Shown piece by piece: positions 43,590 to 52,803 of a DNA stretch of 64,000 nucleotides. Positions within the stretch are counted from its first letter, which is position 1. Each line of letters begins with the position of its first letter. Both the position numbers and the translations under genes were made by a program. This DNA comes from Hyphomicrobiales bacterium (GTDB lineage Bacteria; Pseudomonadota; Alphaproteobacteria; Rhizobiales; Rhizobiaceae), in the NCBI GenBank assembly GCA_900468285.1, contig UBTF01000003.1, positions 62,001 to 126,000 of the forward strand, written 5' to 3'. Below the pieces are notes generated by a model. It was not told the DNA's origin, searched no databases, and worked only from the letters and a program-made list of their open reading frames with translations.

Positions 43590-44759
43590 TTGCCGCTTGA
43601 ACGTGTACTGCGCGCAGAATCCATTCTGCCTGACGATGTCGATCACGCCCTGCTTCTCGGGCGCGTGTGGTCAAATCGTTTGTCGGGCCCCTGCATCGTC
43701 ATGATCTCCGCGGGTCGTGTCCTCGATCTCACGAGAATGGCAGCGACAATGTCGGCACTGCTGGAAACCGAAAATCTGGCCGAAGTTCTCAAGGATTCCA
43801 AGGGCTTTGACGATCTGGGCAGTTTGCAGAGCTTTCTGGATGGTGAGACCGGCAAGCTGCTCGCTCCCATCGACCTGCAGGCGATAAAGGCGGCCGGCGT
43901 CACCTTTGCCGACAGCATGCTGGAACGTGTTATCGAGGAGCAGGCCAAGGGCGACCCGGCAAGGGCACAGGACATCCGCGCGCGGCTTGCGCCGGTCCTT
44001 GGTGACAGTCTCCGCGGCCTCGTTGCCGGCTCGCAGCAGGCCGCCAAGGTCAAGAAGCTGCTTCAGGATATGGGCCTGTGGTCACAATATCTGGAAGTCG
44101 GCATCGGCCCGGATGCTGAAATCTTCACCAAGGCGCAGCCGATGTCTTCAGTCGGGTGTGGCGATCTCGTCGGCATCCACCCGATTTCGCAATGGAACAA
44201 TCCCGAGCCTGAGGTGGTCCTCGTTCTGCGTTCGGATGGAACGATCCTTGGAGCCACACTTGGCAATGACGTCAATCTTCGCGATGTCGAAGGGCGCTCG
44301 GCGCTGCTTCTGGGCAAGGCGAAGGACAACAATGCGTCATGCTCGATTGGCCCCTTCATCCGCCTGTTCGACAGCAATTTCACGATGCAGGATCTCCAGA
44401 AGGTCCGTGTCGCTCTCGAAGTTCATGGCGAGGACGGCTTCGAGATGACGGGCGAAAGCCCGATGGAAGCAATCAGTCGTTCCCCGGACAATCTTGCCTC
44501 GCAATTGCGAAACCGAAATCATCAATATCCCGATGGCGCTGTCTTGTTCCTTGGCACCATGTTCGCTCCGGTCAAGGATCGCCGCGGCCCCGGCGAAGGA
44601 TTTACTCACGAGGTCGGTGACCGCGTCGATATCTCGACAGCCAGTCTCGGACGTCTGGTCAATTGGGTGGAGCGAACGGATGCCTGCCCGGAATGGACAT
44701 TCGGCGTGCGCGCGCTCATCCGCAATCTGGCGGAACGCGACCTTCTGGGGAGGGCTTGA
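43590..44759 (+). CDS. Fumarylacetoacetate hydrolase-family protein, sugar-acid dehydratase-like
   Basis: The 389-residue protein belongs to the FAH superfamily. The catalytic fold is in the C-terminal half, with the metal-binding EPEVVLVL pair of glutamates, GATLGNDVNLRDVEGRS and GTMFAPVKDR. The long N-terminal half and these motifs fit the sugar-acid branch of the family (2-keto-3-deoxy acid dehydratases) rather than fumarylacetoacetase. The first in-frame ATG with an adequate site is missing. TTG 43590 has GGAGGG about 7 bp before it and is taken as start; ATG 43536 lies inside the operator. It is 3 bp from the TRAP small subunit gene. Confidence 0.82.
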   Translation: MPLERVLRAESILPDDVDHALLLGRVWSNRLSGPCIVMISAGRVLDLTRMAATMSALLETENLAEVLKDSKGFDDLGSLQSFLDGETGKLLAPIDLQAIKAAGVTFADSMLERVIEEQAKGDPARAQDIRARLAPVLGDSLRGLVAGSQQAAKVKKLLQDMGLWSQYLEVGIGPDAEIFTKAQPMSSVGCGDLVGIHPISQWNNPEPEVVLVLRSDGTILGATLGNDVNLRDVEGRSALLLGKAKDNNASCSIGPFIRLFDSNFTMQDLQKVRVALEVHGEDGFEMTGESPMEAISRSPDNLASQLRNRNHQYPDGAVLFLGTMFAPVKDRRGPGEGFTHEVGDRVDISTASLGRLVNWVERTDACPEWTFGVRALIRNLAERDLLGRA

Positions 44760-44762
44760 GCC

Positions 44763-45296
44763 ATGCAAAGAATATCGGATCTTTTTTACCGCTTTCTTGA
44801 ACTGCTGCTGATCGTCCTGCTCTCCGGCATGGCCATCATGGTCTTCGTCAACGTGATCCTGCGCTATGGTTTCAATTCCGGCCTCAATGTCTCGGAGGAA
44901 CTTTCTCGCTATTTCTTCGTCTGGCTGACATTCATCGGCGCGGTCGTCGCGTTCCGGGAACACAGTCATCTTGGCATTGAAACGCTGGTCATGTTTCTTT
45001 CGCGGCGTGGCCGGATTTTCTGCATGATCCTGTCCAACCTTGTGATCATCCTCTGCTCCAGCATTTTCTTTTGGGGCACATGGAAGCAATTTCCCATCAA
45101 CGCCAGCATGGCTGCCCCGGTAACGGGCATGTCGATGATCTGGGTTTACGGGATCGGCCTGTTCACCGGTGCAGGCATGACCATTATTGCGCTCGAACGG
45201 GTGCTTCGTCTGGTCACTGGACGGGTAACAGATGAGGAAATTGCCGCCTTTGCCGGGGAAAACCTGACCATTGAGCAATTGGCGGAGCGCACCTGA
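44763..45296 (+). CDS. TRAP transporter small permease (DctQ family), second system
   Basis: The 177-residue protein has four hydrophobic helices and the DctQ sequence NVSEELSRYFFVWLTFIGAVVAFRE. A GGGGAGG site precedes ATG 44763. Its stop overlaps the dctM start by one base (TGATG-like), so it is coupled to the large subunit. Three bases separate it from the FAH-family gene, which shows that the enzyme acts on the imported compound. Confidence 0.9.
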   Translation: MQRISDLFYRFLELLLIVLLSGMAIMVFVNVILRYGFNSGLNVSEELSRYFFVWLTFIGAVVAFREHSHLGIETLVMFLSRRGRIFCMILSNLVIILCSSIFFWGTWKQFPINASMAAPVTGMSMIWVYGIGLFTGAGMTIIALERVLRLVTGRVTDEEIAAFAGENLTIEQLAERT

Positions 45297-46573
45297 TGAC
45301 ACTTCTCGTCTTTCTAGCGTCGCTTCTGGGTGCAATGGTCATCGGCGTGCCCGTGGCATTCGCCCTGATGTTTTGCGGTGTCATGCTCATGTGGTTCATG
45401 GGCATGTTCAATACGCAGATCATCGCGCAAAACATGATTGCCGGTGCCGACACCTTCACGCTTCTGGCAATCCCTTTCTTCATTCTGGCTGGCGAATTGA
45501 TGAATTCCGGCGGATTGTCTCGCCGCATCATCGACTTTGCAATCGCCTGCGTTGGGCATATCCGTGGCGGGCTTGGCATCGTGGCAATTCTTGCGGCCGT
45601 CATCATGGCCAGCATTTCGGGATCTGCGGCAGCCGATACGGCTGCCCTTGCCGCCATTCTGCTGCCGATGATGGCCAAAGCCGGATATAATGTGCCACGC
45701 GCTGGCGGATTGATTGCGGCCGGAGGCATTATCGCACCTGTCATTCCGCCATCCATGGCATTCATTGTCTTCGGTGTGGCTGCCAACGTTTCCATTACCC
45801 AGCTCTTCATGGCGGGTATTGTGCCCGGCGTTATGATGGGATTGTCGCTGGTGATCGCCTGGCTGATCGTGGTTCGCAAGGACAAGGTAGAGCCTTTGCC
45901 GAAGGCACCGATGTCCGAGCGGCTCCATGCCACCGGCCGTGCCGCATGGGCACTGGGAATGCCGGTCATCATTCTCGGCGGCATCAAGGCCGGCGTCGTG
46001 ACACCAACCGAAGCGGCAGTGATTGCGGCTGCCTATGCCATGTTCGTTGGCATGGTGATCTACAGGGAGCTTAAGCCGAAGGATTTGCCACGCGTCATCT
46101 TGCAGGCTGCCAAGACCACATCTGTCATCATGTTTCTGGTCTGTGCGGCGCTGGTTTCGGCATGGCTCATCACGGCTGCCAACATTCCTGCCGAAATCGC
46201 CGGATATATCGAGCCTCTGATAGACCGCCCGACACTTCTGATGTTCGTTATCATGGTGCTTGTGCTGGTGGTGGGAACCGCGCTCGATCTGACGCCGACG
46301 ATCCTTATTCTGACGCCCGTCCTGATGCCCATCATCAAGCAGGCTGGCATCGATCCGGTTTACTTCGGTGTGATGTTCATCATGAACAACTGCATCGGCC
46401 TCATCACACCGCCGGTGGGTGTCGTGTTGAACGTCGTCAGCGGCGTCGGACGCATTCCGCTCGGCAAAGTCACCATCGGTGTCTGGCCGTTCCTGCTGGC
46501 CCAGACCATCGTTCTGTTTCTGCTCGTCCTGTTTCCGGACCTCGTGCTCGTGCCTGCTCGCTGGCTGCGATAG
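45296..46573 (+). CDS. TRAP transporter large permease (DctM family), second system
   Basis: The 425-residue protein of about 12 helices carries the DctM blocks IPFFILAGELMNSGG, ISGSAAADTAALAAILLPMM, APVIPPSMAFIVFG and NNCIGLITPPVG. It is the sodium-driven channel of the importer, with DctQ upstream and DctP 46 bp downstream. The sequence type is the common 425-residue class, more compact than the 468-residue DctM at 9669. Confidence 0.94.
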   Translation: MTLLVFLASLLGAMVIGVPVAFALMFCGVMLMWFMGMFNTQIIAQNMIAGADTFTLLAIPFFILAGELMNSGGLSRRIIDFAIACVGHIRGGLGIVAILAAVIMASISGSAAADTAALAAILLPMMAKAGYNVPRAGGLIAAGGIIAPVIPPSMAFIVFGVAANVSITQLFMAGIVPGVMMGLSLVIAWLIVVRKDKVEPLPKAPMSERLHATGRAAWALGMPVIILGGIKAGVVTPTEAAVIAAAYAMFVGMVIYRELKPKDLPRVILQAAKTTSVIMFLVCAALVSAWLITAANIPAEIAGYIEPLIDRPTLLMFVIMVLVLVVGTALDLTPTILILTPVLMPIIKQAGIDPVYFGVMFIMNNCIGLITPPVGVVLNVVSGVGRIPLGKVTIGVWPFLLAQTIVLFLLVLFPDLVLVPARWLR

Positions 46574-46619
46574 CAGCCTGACGCCATACTGTCGTTTTCA
46601 ATGATCCAGGGAGGATATT

Positions 46620-47624
46620 ATGAGAAAACTGCTTCTAGCCACCACGGCAATCGCCCTCAGCCTGTCAGGTGCCCTTCCGGCATCGGCTGAGTTCAATGCC
46701 AGAAACATTCGTATTTCCAACGGCATCAACGCAGACCATCCTGTCGGCAACGGCATCAAGGCGATGCAAGCCTGCCTCGATGAAAAATCCGGCGGCAAAC
46801 TGAAGATTACTGCCTTCTGGGGCGGTGCTCTCGGCGGCGACCTCCAGGCGACCCAGGCCCTTCGCTCCGGCGTACAGGAAGGTGTGGTTACCTCATCATC
46901 GCCACTCGTCGGTATCATTCCGGCGCTCGGCGTTTTCGATCTTCCCTTCCTGTTCTCGACACCGCAGGAAGCCTACAAGGTGCTTGACGGCAAGTTCGGC
47001 GACATGATGAACCAGAAGCTGGAAGCCGCAGGTCTGGTCAATCTCGCCTACTGGGAGAATGGCTTCCGCAATCTTTCGAACTCGGTGCGTCCTGTGACGA
47101 AGTGGGAAGATTTCTCGGGCATGAAGGTTCGTGTCATGCAGAACAACATCTTCCTCGACACGTTCCAGAATCTCGGAGCCAATCCGACGCCGATGGCGTT
47201 CGGCGAGGTGTTTTCCGCCCTTGAGACCAATGCCATCGATGCACAGGAAAATCCCTATGTGACGATCGATACATCCAAGTTCTTCGAGGTTCAGAAATAC
47301 ATCACCGAGACGAACCACGCCTATACGCCGTTCCTGTTGCTTTTCTCGAAGGCCATATTCGACACATACACGGCAGAAGAACAGGCAGCCCTGCGGGAGT
47401 GCGCGGTTGTCGGACGTGACGAGGAACGGAAGGTCATCCAGGAGCTGAACAAGACCTCGCTCGAGAAGATCAAGGAGGCCGGGCTAAAGGTGAATGTTCT
47501 CTCTGCGGAAGAGCAGGCCCGTATCCGTGAGAAATCGATGGTCGTCTATGAAAAGCACAAGGCCCAGATCGGTGCCGACGTTGTCGATGCCATCATGGCG
47601 GAGCTGAAGGAAGCTCGCAAGTAA
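46620..47624 (+). CDS. TRAP transporter substrate-binding protein (DctP family), second system
   Basis: The 334-residue periplasmic protein has a signal peptide (MRKLLLATTAIALSLSGALPASAE), the ligand region MKVRVMQNNIFLDTFQ and the signature LETNAIDAQENPYVTI. Both DctP proteins of the window share the AQENP signature but differ elsewhere, so they probably bind different acids. An AGGGAGG site lies just upstream, and a strong terminator follows, ending the FAH/TRAP operon. Confidence 0.93.
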   Translation: MRKLLLATTAIALSLSGALPASAEFNARNIRISNGINADHPVGNGIKAMQACLDEKSGGKLKITAFWGGALGGDLQATQALRSGVQEGVVTSSSPLVGIIPALGVFDLPFLFSTPQEAYKVLDGKFGDMMNQKLEAAGLVNLAYWENGFRNLSNSVRPVTKWEDFSGMKVRVMQNNIFLDTFQNLGANPTPMAFGEVFSALETNAIDAQENPYVTIDTSKFFEVQKYITETNHAYTPFLLLFSKAIFDTYTAEEQAALRECAVVGRDEERKVIQELNKTSLEKIKEAGLKVNVLSAEEQARIREKSMVVYEKHKAQIGADVVDAIMAELKEARK

Positions 47625-47649
47625 TCCCAGCTCGCCAATCGAAAATGGA

Positions 47650-47680
47650 GGGTCGAGGCCAAAAGCCTCGGCCCTTTTTA
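47650..47680 (+). terminator. Rho-independent terminator of the FAH/TRAP operon
   Basis: GGGTCGAGGC (47650-47659) and GCCTCGGCCC (47665-47674) form a 10-bp stem (one G-U) with a CAAAA loop, followed directly by TTTTTA. It lies 25 bp after the dctP stop. Confidence 0.88.
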
Positions 47681-47790
47681 TTGGACTGGTTTCGGTATCG
47701 CCGCTTTGTGCCCACGTGGATGACCCTTGCCGCAGGAGGCGGGAACGAACTGCGCCTGGGGCTGTTAGATGCGCATAAGGAGTTTCTCAA

Positions 47791-48009
47791 ATGAACAACA
47801 ACGATCCTAAAAGTGCAGTAGAGGGTGATGCAAAAGGCCAATACGCGCCTTCGCAGGCCGATCCCAAAGCTTCGGGAGTGGCGAGTGCGAAGCCCACAGT
47901 CGTCACGCATTCGGAAGACGCGACCGTCAACCGCGATTCCCCCCGCAAGGAAAAGTCGGACAAGGACTGGGACGTGAACTTTGACGAGACTGATCCAGAC
48001 AAGTCCTGA
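47791..48009 (+). CDS. Small acidic hydrophilic protein, unknown function
   Basis: A 72-residue protein with no hydrophobic segment. It is rich in D, K, S and A, with an acidic end (WDVNFDETDPDKS), and is probably disordered. It is taken as real because an AAGGAG site lies 9 bp before ATG 47791. It is flanked by an upstream terminator and followed by its own hairpin terminator, forming a single-gene unit. No family was recognised. Confidence 0.68.
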   Translation: MNNNDPKSAVEGDAKGQYAPSQADPKASGVASAKPTVVTHSEDATVNRDSPRKEKSDKDWDVNFDETDPDKS

Positions 48010-48037
48010 ACAGCAGAGCATCAATGACCTCCGCGAC

Positions 48038-48068
48038 ACGGCTCCCTCAAACCGAGGGGGCCGTTTCT
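48038..48068 (+). terminator. Rho-independent terminator of the small acidic protein gene
   Basis: ACGGCTCCCTC (48038-48048) and GAGGGGGCCGT (48054-48064) form an 11-bp stem (one G-U) with an AAACC loop, followed by TTCTC after the last paired T. Confidence 0.72.
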
Positions 48069-48486
48069 CATTATCAGCGCGATGAGTTTTCTAAACTTAT
48101 CATATGTATTTTGGATTACTAAAATATAGCGGCGGCTGTGGACCCCGTGACCAGAGATAACCAGCCGCTCTGCTATCTTCTCTGATCCAATATTGCAAAG
48201 AAAATCGGAAAAATCAGTGATAACAATGAGATGTGCGCCCGAACGGTTGGAGCATGTGGCCTTGCTCTAACTGTTTTCCACACGAAAAATTCCCGAGCCA
48301 CCCTCGAAGCATCTCGTTTCTTGACTGACCTTTAGGTTGTTTTTCCGACGAAACGGGCCGGTGTTTATCCGTGCTCTCAGCGGTCGAGCATATAAATTTC
48401 TTGTAACATCGTATAAGTTAGGCTAACTCATCATTTGAGTTTGAGCAGTCGTCCGGCTGTTCTGGGAGAAAGCTTGGGAGGTACGA
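48069..48486. other. Intergenic control region upstream of the CUT1 sugar transporter operon
   Basis: About 0.4 kb without a gene. It is AT-rich around 48080-48130. Near the downstream gene it contains AGTTA-GGC-TAACT (48416-48428), a small perfect palindrome overlapping a TATAAG sequence (48412-48417). This could be a repressor site on a promoter. No regulator gene for this operon is in the window. Confidence 0.45.
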
Positions 48487-49788
48487 ATGCAAAGAAATTC
48501 TCTGAAGGCGCTGCTGATGGGTTGCGCAATCTGCTGTGGCAGCATCGCGACCGCCCAGGCGGAAAGCATCAGCGTCTGGTCCCGGCAGACCGATGAATCC
48601 ATCAGCGTCCTGAAGGCGCTGACCGATGCCTTCACTGCGGAAAGCGGTATCACGGTGGAGACTTTCAATACCGGGATCGACTTCGAGCAGCGCCTTGCGC
48701 GCGCTGCGGCAGGTCGGACCTTGCCGGATATCGTGCTGAATGACACCACTGCCATGGGCCAGATGCGGCAGATGGGCATTCTCGAAACCATTGATGCCAG
48801 CAAGATCGACGGTAGCCAGGATGTTTCGGCTTCGGCCTGGGACGGCGCCAAGGCAAACGATGGCAAGATTTATTCCGTTCCAATTTCCGCCCAGTCCTTC
48901 GCCATGTTCATCCGCAAGGATTGGCGCGAAAAGCTCGGTCTGCCCCAGCCAAAGACCTGGGAGGACGTGCGTAAGCTCGCCGAAGCTTTCACGAACAAGG
49001 ATCCCGATGGCAACGGCAAGGCAGATACGTTCGGCATGGCGATTCCCGGATCGACCACAAGAGGCTACGCCAGCTGGTTCATGAGCAGTTTCATCTGGCA
49101 GGCCGGTGGCGATTACGTCAAGCAGGAAGGCGATGGTTTCGTTCCGACGCTGAATACGAAGGAGGTGGCGGAAGCGCTGACCTATATGCGTGGGATGATT
49201 TGCGACAAGCTTGCGCAGCCGGGCGCGATCAATGCCACAACGGGTGACACCCTGCCGACATTCCGTTCCGGACAGACGGGGATCTTCGTTTCCGGTCCGT
49301 ATCACATTCCTCAGCTGGATGCAGAACCGGGCAAGGATGTCGTTGAAGTGGTGATGATGCCAGCGGGTCCCGGTGGCGTTGCTTCTCTTGCGGAAGGCAC
49401 CAGTGCCTATCTCCTGAAAAGCGTGAAGAACGTCGAGGCTGCAAACAAGTTTCTGGCGTTCCTGATCTCGCCAAAGGGACAGGAGATTGCGATGGCGCAA
49501 GGCTCCGGAAAGACACCTATTGTCCGTTTGCCGGTCAACAACAAGGTCGATGTCAACAAGGTCCGCAACGATCCGCGCTGGATGGTCTTCAAGGAAACAT
49601 TCGACAAATACGGACACTACATGCCCGCTGTTCCCAACTGGACTGCGATCCGTACCGTCACGGGTGAAGGCTTCAACCGTATTCTGGCGCAATGCGATGC
49701 AGATGTCGCCAAGGAACTCGAAGCGCTGAACAAGCAGGTCGCGATCGAGCTTAGCGGGCAGGATGCCCTGTCGGCTTCCCAGCAGTAA
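48487..49788 (+). CDS. ABC transporter sugar-binding protein (family 1, CUT1 class)
   Basis: The 433-residue periplasmic protein has a signal peptide (MQRNSLKALLMGCAICCGSI, cut after TAQA). Its family-1 sequence includes LPDIVLNDTTAMGQM, VPISAQSFAMFIRKDW, KTWEDVRKLAEAF and GIFVSGPYHIPQL. It captures an oligosaccharide or sugar-acid derivative for the two permeases downstream. A TGGGAGG site precedes ATG 48487. The catabolic genes of the same operon (lactonase, UxuA-like, GH28-like) suggest an acidic sugar or galacturonide. Confidence 0.92.
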   Translation: MQRNSLKALLMGCAICCGSIATAQAESISVWSRQTDESISVLKALTDAFTAESGITVETFNTGIDFEQRLARAAAGRTLPDIVLNDTTAMGQMRQMGILETIDASKIDGSQDVSASAWDGAKANDGKIYSVPISAQSFAMFIRKDWREKLGLPQPKTWEDVRKLAEAFTNKDPDGNGKADTFGMAIPGSTTRGYASWFMSSFIWQAGGDYVKQEGDGFVPTLNTKEVAEALTYMRGMICDKLAQPGAINATTGDTLPTFRSGQTGIFVSGPYHIPQLDAEPGKDVVEVVMMPAGPGGVASLAEGTSAYLLKSVKNVEAANKFLAFLISPKGQEIAMAQGSGKTPIVRLPVNNKVDVNKVRNDPRWMVFKETFDKYGHYMPAVPNWTAIRTVTGEGFNRILAQCDADVAKELEALNKQVAIELSGQDALSASQQ

Positions 49789-49850
49789 ATGTTCTTCCCG
49801 CGTTGCCGAAAAATGGCGGCGCGGGACAGGCCCTGTTCAGCGAGGTGCAC

Positions 49851-50792
49851 ATGTCTGTCACATCCCAGGTTTCCCCTGTTGGAAAAGCAGCCGCTCGGTC
49901 TGCGCCCAAACGCCACCGCGCCCGAAAGAGCTTTCGTGCATCCTTGACGCCATGGCTGTTTCTGGCGCCTGCCTTGATCATTTTCACATGGTTCAAGTTC
50001 TATCCCATGGTGTCGGGCTTCTCGATGTCCTTCTATGACGTCCAGTTCTACTCGGACAGCAAATGGGTTGGGCTGGACAATTTCTACCGCGCTTTCAACG
50101 ATCTGGCCTTGAGAGAGGCAGTGGTTCACACGACGATCTACGTCATTGTAGCGACGCTTTCGGCCTCCTTCATCGCCTTCTTCATGGCCCTGGCGCTTGA
50201 GGGGCCAGCGCGTCACCTCTCCGTCATCCGCACGGCGGTCTTCCTTCCAGCGATTACCAGCGTCGCCATTATCGCAGAAATCTGGCGCATTCTTTTCAAT
50301 TCGGCAGATTACGGTCTGGTCAATTCCGTCATCGGCTTCTTTGGCATTGCGCCGCAAGGGTTTCTGAGTGATCCCAATCAGGCGCTGTGGGTGCTGACCC
50401 TGATGAGCGTATGGAAAAGCGCGCCCTATGACATGGTCATTTTTGTCGCCGGGCTGGTTGGCGTCAACCGCGAACTCTACGATGCGGCGAGCGTCGATGG
50501 AGCAAGCCACTGGCGTAAGCTCTGGCACGTTACGCTACCCGGAATCATCCCGTCCATTTCCGTCGTCCTTATGCTGTCCTTCATTCGCGGTTTCCGGGTC
50601 TTTGCGGAGGTCTATGCCACCACCGGCGGCGGCCCGGCGGGATCTACTTCCACCATCATGACGCACATCTACAAGGTCGGCTTCGAAGAGCTGAATTACG
50701 GCTACGCGTCCGCCGTTTCCCTGATGCTGCTTGTCTTTACCGTTTTGCTGACGGTTCTGCACATGACCATCAAATCCAGACTTACCCGCTAA
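49851..50792 (+). CDS. ABC sugar transporter permease (CUT1, MalF class)
   Basis: The 313-residue membrane protein has a charged N-terminus of about 30 residues, then six helices starting at LTPWLFLAPALIIFTW. The coupling loop is LYDAASVDGASHWRKLWHVTLPGI. It forms the channel with the MalG-class protein encoded 11 bp downstream. ATG 49851 has GAGG 7 bp upstream; the earlier ATG at 49803 is rejected. Confidence 0.92.
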   Translation: MSVTSQVSPVGKAAARSAPKRHRARKSFRASLTPWLFLAPALIIFTWFKFYPMVSGFSMSFYDVQFYSDSKWVGLDNFYRAFNDLALREAVVHTTIYVIVATLSASFIAFFMALALEGPARHLSVIRTAVFLPAITSVAIIAEIWRILFNSADYGLVNSVIGFFGIAPQGFLSDPNQALWVLTLMSVWKSAPYDMVIFVAGLVGVNRELYDAASVDGASHWRKLWHVTLPGIIPSISVVLMLSFIRGFRVFAEVYATTGGGPAGSTSTIMTHIYKVGFEELNYGYASAVSLMLLVFTVLLTVLHMTIKSRLTR

Positions 50793-50803
50793 GGAGGCCA
50801 TAG

Positions 50804-51643
50804 ATGAAAACTCCCCTCTGGCTGACCCTGATCCGGTATGTTCTCTATGCGGTGCTGATTGCCGTCTTCGTAGGCCCATTCTGGGGTGCACTCGTCACGG
50901 CATTCAGTGGCGTCAGCCTCAAACCCGGTGAACTGACGCTGATCCCGCAGAGCCCGACGCTGGAGAATTTCCGCATCGCCCTCGTGGACATGAAGGTGTG
51001 GCGCTACCTGATGAACTCGGTAATCGTCGTGATTGTCGGCACCGCCTTGCAGGTTACCGTCAGCGCGCTGGCGGCCTATGCGCTGGCGCGCAAGAAGTTT
51101 CGTGGTGCTGCTGTCGTCAGCCTTCTCATCCTATGCACGCTCATGCTGCCTGAAGAGGTCATCGCCATCCCGCTTTATCTGGTGATGCAGAAGGAACTGC
51201 CGATCATCAACGTTTCGATCTACAACACCTATCTTGCAATGATCCTGCCGGTGGTGGGGTGGGCTTTTTCGATCTTCATGCTGACGGAGTTCATGCGGGC
51301 GATCCCGCTTGAGCTGGAAGAGGCTGCCCGCATCGACGGTGCAAGTGAATGGCAGATATTCTTCCGCGTCATCCTGCCTCTGGTCAGGCCCGCACTCGGA
51401 ACCGTGCTGATCTTTGGCTTCATCATGATCTGGGATCAGTATCTGCTGCCTCTCATCGTCGTAAACGACAAGGATCTGATGACGCTTCCGGTAGCACTCG
51501 GCTCCCTGCGCGTGGACGATACGATTACACCAAACATACTCGTTGCTGCGACGCTTGTGGCCATGGCGCCGAGTGTCATCGTCTATCTCCTGCTTCAGCG
51601 GCAGTTCAATCGCGGCATTATGGCAGGCGCGGTCAAAGGCTAA
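50804..51643 (+). CDS. ABC sugar transporter permease (CUT1, MalG class)
   Basis: The 279-residue membrane protein has six helices, the MalG-type start and SVIVVIVGTALQVTVSALAAYALARKKF. The coupling loop is LEEAARIDGASEWQIFFRVILP. AAGGAGG precedes ATG 50804. It completes the translocation pore with the MalF-class partner. Confidence 0.92.
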   Translation: MKTPLWLTLIRYVLYAVLIAVFVGPFWGALVTAFSGVSLKPGELTLIPQSPTLENFRIALVDMKVWRYLMNSVIVVIVGTALQVTVSALAAYALARKKFRGAAVVSLLILCTLMLPEEVIAIPLYLVMQKELPIINVSIYNTYLAMILPVVGWAFSIFMLTEFMRAIPLELEEAARIDGASEWQIFFRVILPLVRPALGTVLIFGFIMIWDQYLLPLIVVNDKDLMTLPVALGSLRVDDTITPNILVAATLVAMAPSVIVYLLLQRQFNRGIMAGAVKG

Positions 51644-51678
51644 TTGCGCCGAGGCGCCAGTATATTCAGGAGGAAAAT

Positions 51679-52767
51679 ATGGGTGCAGTATCCCTGCGGA
51701 ATGTTTCCAAGTCATTCGGTGCCGTCGATGTCATCAAGGACGTGTCCATCGACATAGAGGATGGCGAGTTCTGCGTGTTGATCGGGCCGAGCGGCTCGGG
51801 CAAATCAACCCTGTTGCGCATCATTGCCGGACTGGAAGAAGCCAGCAATGGCACCATTGAGATCGGGCAGCGTGACGTGACCGACCTGGAGCCGAAAGAG
51901 CGCGATATTGCCATGGTGTTCCAGAGCTATGCGCTCTATCCCCAGATGACCGTGCGCGAAAATATGAGCTTTGCGCTGCGTCTGGCGAAGCGCCCCAAGG
52001 AGGAAATCAAGAAGAAGATAGACGACGTCGCGCATATGCTGGACCTCGAAAAACTCCTTGATCGCCTTCCCAAGGAGCTTTCTGGCGGACAGAGGCAGCG
52101 TGTTGCCATGGGGCGTGCCATCGTGCGCAATCCGTCCGTGTTTCTTTTCGACGAACCTCTTTCCAATCTGGATGCGAAGCTGAGAAGCCAGGTTCGCGGC
52201 GAAATCCGCGACCTTCATCAAAAATGGAACACCACCTCCGTCTATGTGACCCACGATCAGGTGGAAGCGATGACGATGGGCCAAAAGATCGTTGTGTTGC
52301 GGGATGGACGCGTCGAACAGGCTGGAACGCCACTGGAACTTTACGACCTGCCCAACAGCGTGTTCGTCGCAAGCTTCATCGGCTCGCCAGCCATCAACCT
52401 GTTCAAGGCGAAGGTGAGCGAGGACGCCAGGACATTGCTTCTCGACAATAGTCAGAAGGTGCTGCCCATACCCGCCAATTATCCAGACGCGCGCGGGCGT
52501 GACGTGATCATCGGCGTGCGGCCGGAATATCTGGAAATTGTCTCTGAAGATACGGCTGAAGCATTGCCTGCAACCGTTCACGCTGTTGAGACGACGGGTT
52601 CCGATACCACTGTCATCTGCGACAGTCCGGTAGGGCAGATCCTAGCCGCGTCCAAAAGCAGGAGTTTGCTCAACGCAGGAACAAAAATCGGCCTCAAAAT
52701 TGCCGAGGGCAAGGCATTGATCTTCGATGCGCAGACCGAGCAGCGTCTGAAACCGGCCAGTTCGTGA
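51679..52767 (+). CDS. ABC sugar transporter ATPase (UgpC/MsmK class)
   Basis: The 362-residue ATPase has Walker A GPSGSGKSTLLRIIAG, Q-loop VFQSYALYPQMTV, signature LSGGQRQRVAMGRAI and Walker B VFLFDEPLSNLDAKLR, followed by the TOBE-type regulatory tail. It energises the MalF/MalG pair. ATG 51679 lies right after AGGAGG; the ORF also reads upstream into the permease gene in another frame, which is discounted. Confidence 0.94.
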   Translation: MGAVSLRNVSKSFGAVDVIKDVSIDIEDGEFCVLIGPSGSGKSTLLRIIAGLEEASNGTIEIGQRDVTDLEPKERDIAMVFQSYALYPQMTVRENMSFALRLAKRPKEEIKKKIDDVAHMLDLEKLLDRLPKELSGGQRQRVAMGRAIVRNPSVFLFDEPLSNLDAKLRSQVRGEIRDLHQKWNTTSVYVTHDQVEAMTMGQKIVVLRDGRVEQAGTPLELYDLPNSVFVASFIGSPAINLFKAKVSEDARTLLLDNSQKVLPIPANYPDARGRDVIIGVRPEYLEIVSEDTAEALPATVHAVETTGSDTTVICDSPVGQILAASKSRSLLNAGTKIGLKIAEGKALIFDAQTEQRLKPASS

Positions 52768-52803
52768 CCCGTAAAACCACTGGAATGAAACGGATCTGGT
52801 GAT

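Noticed and set aside
44337..45335. A 332-codon open frame on the minus strand
   Set aside because: It is antisense to the FAH-family and DctQ genes and has no ribosome site or domain.
48418..49692. A 424-codon open frame on the minus strand
   Set aside because: It is a shadow of the CUT1 sugar-binding protein gene; composition and lack of motifs argue against coding.
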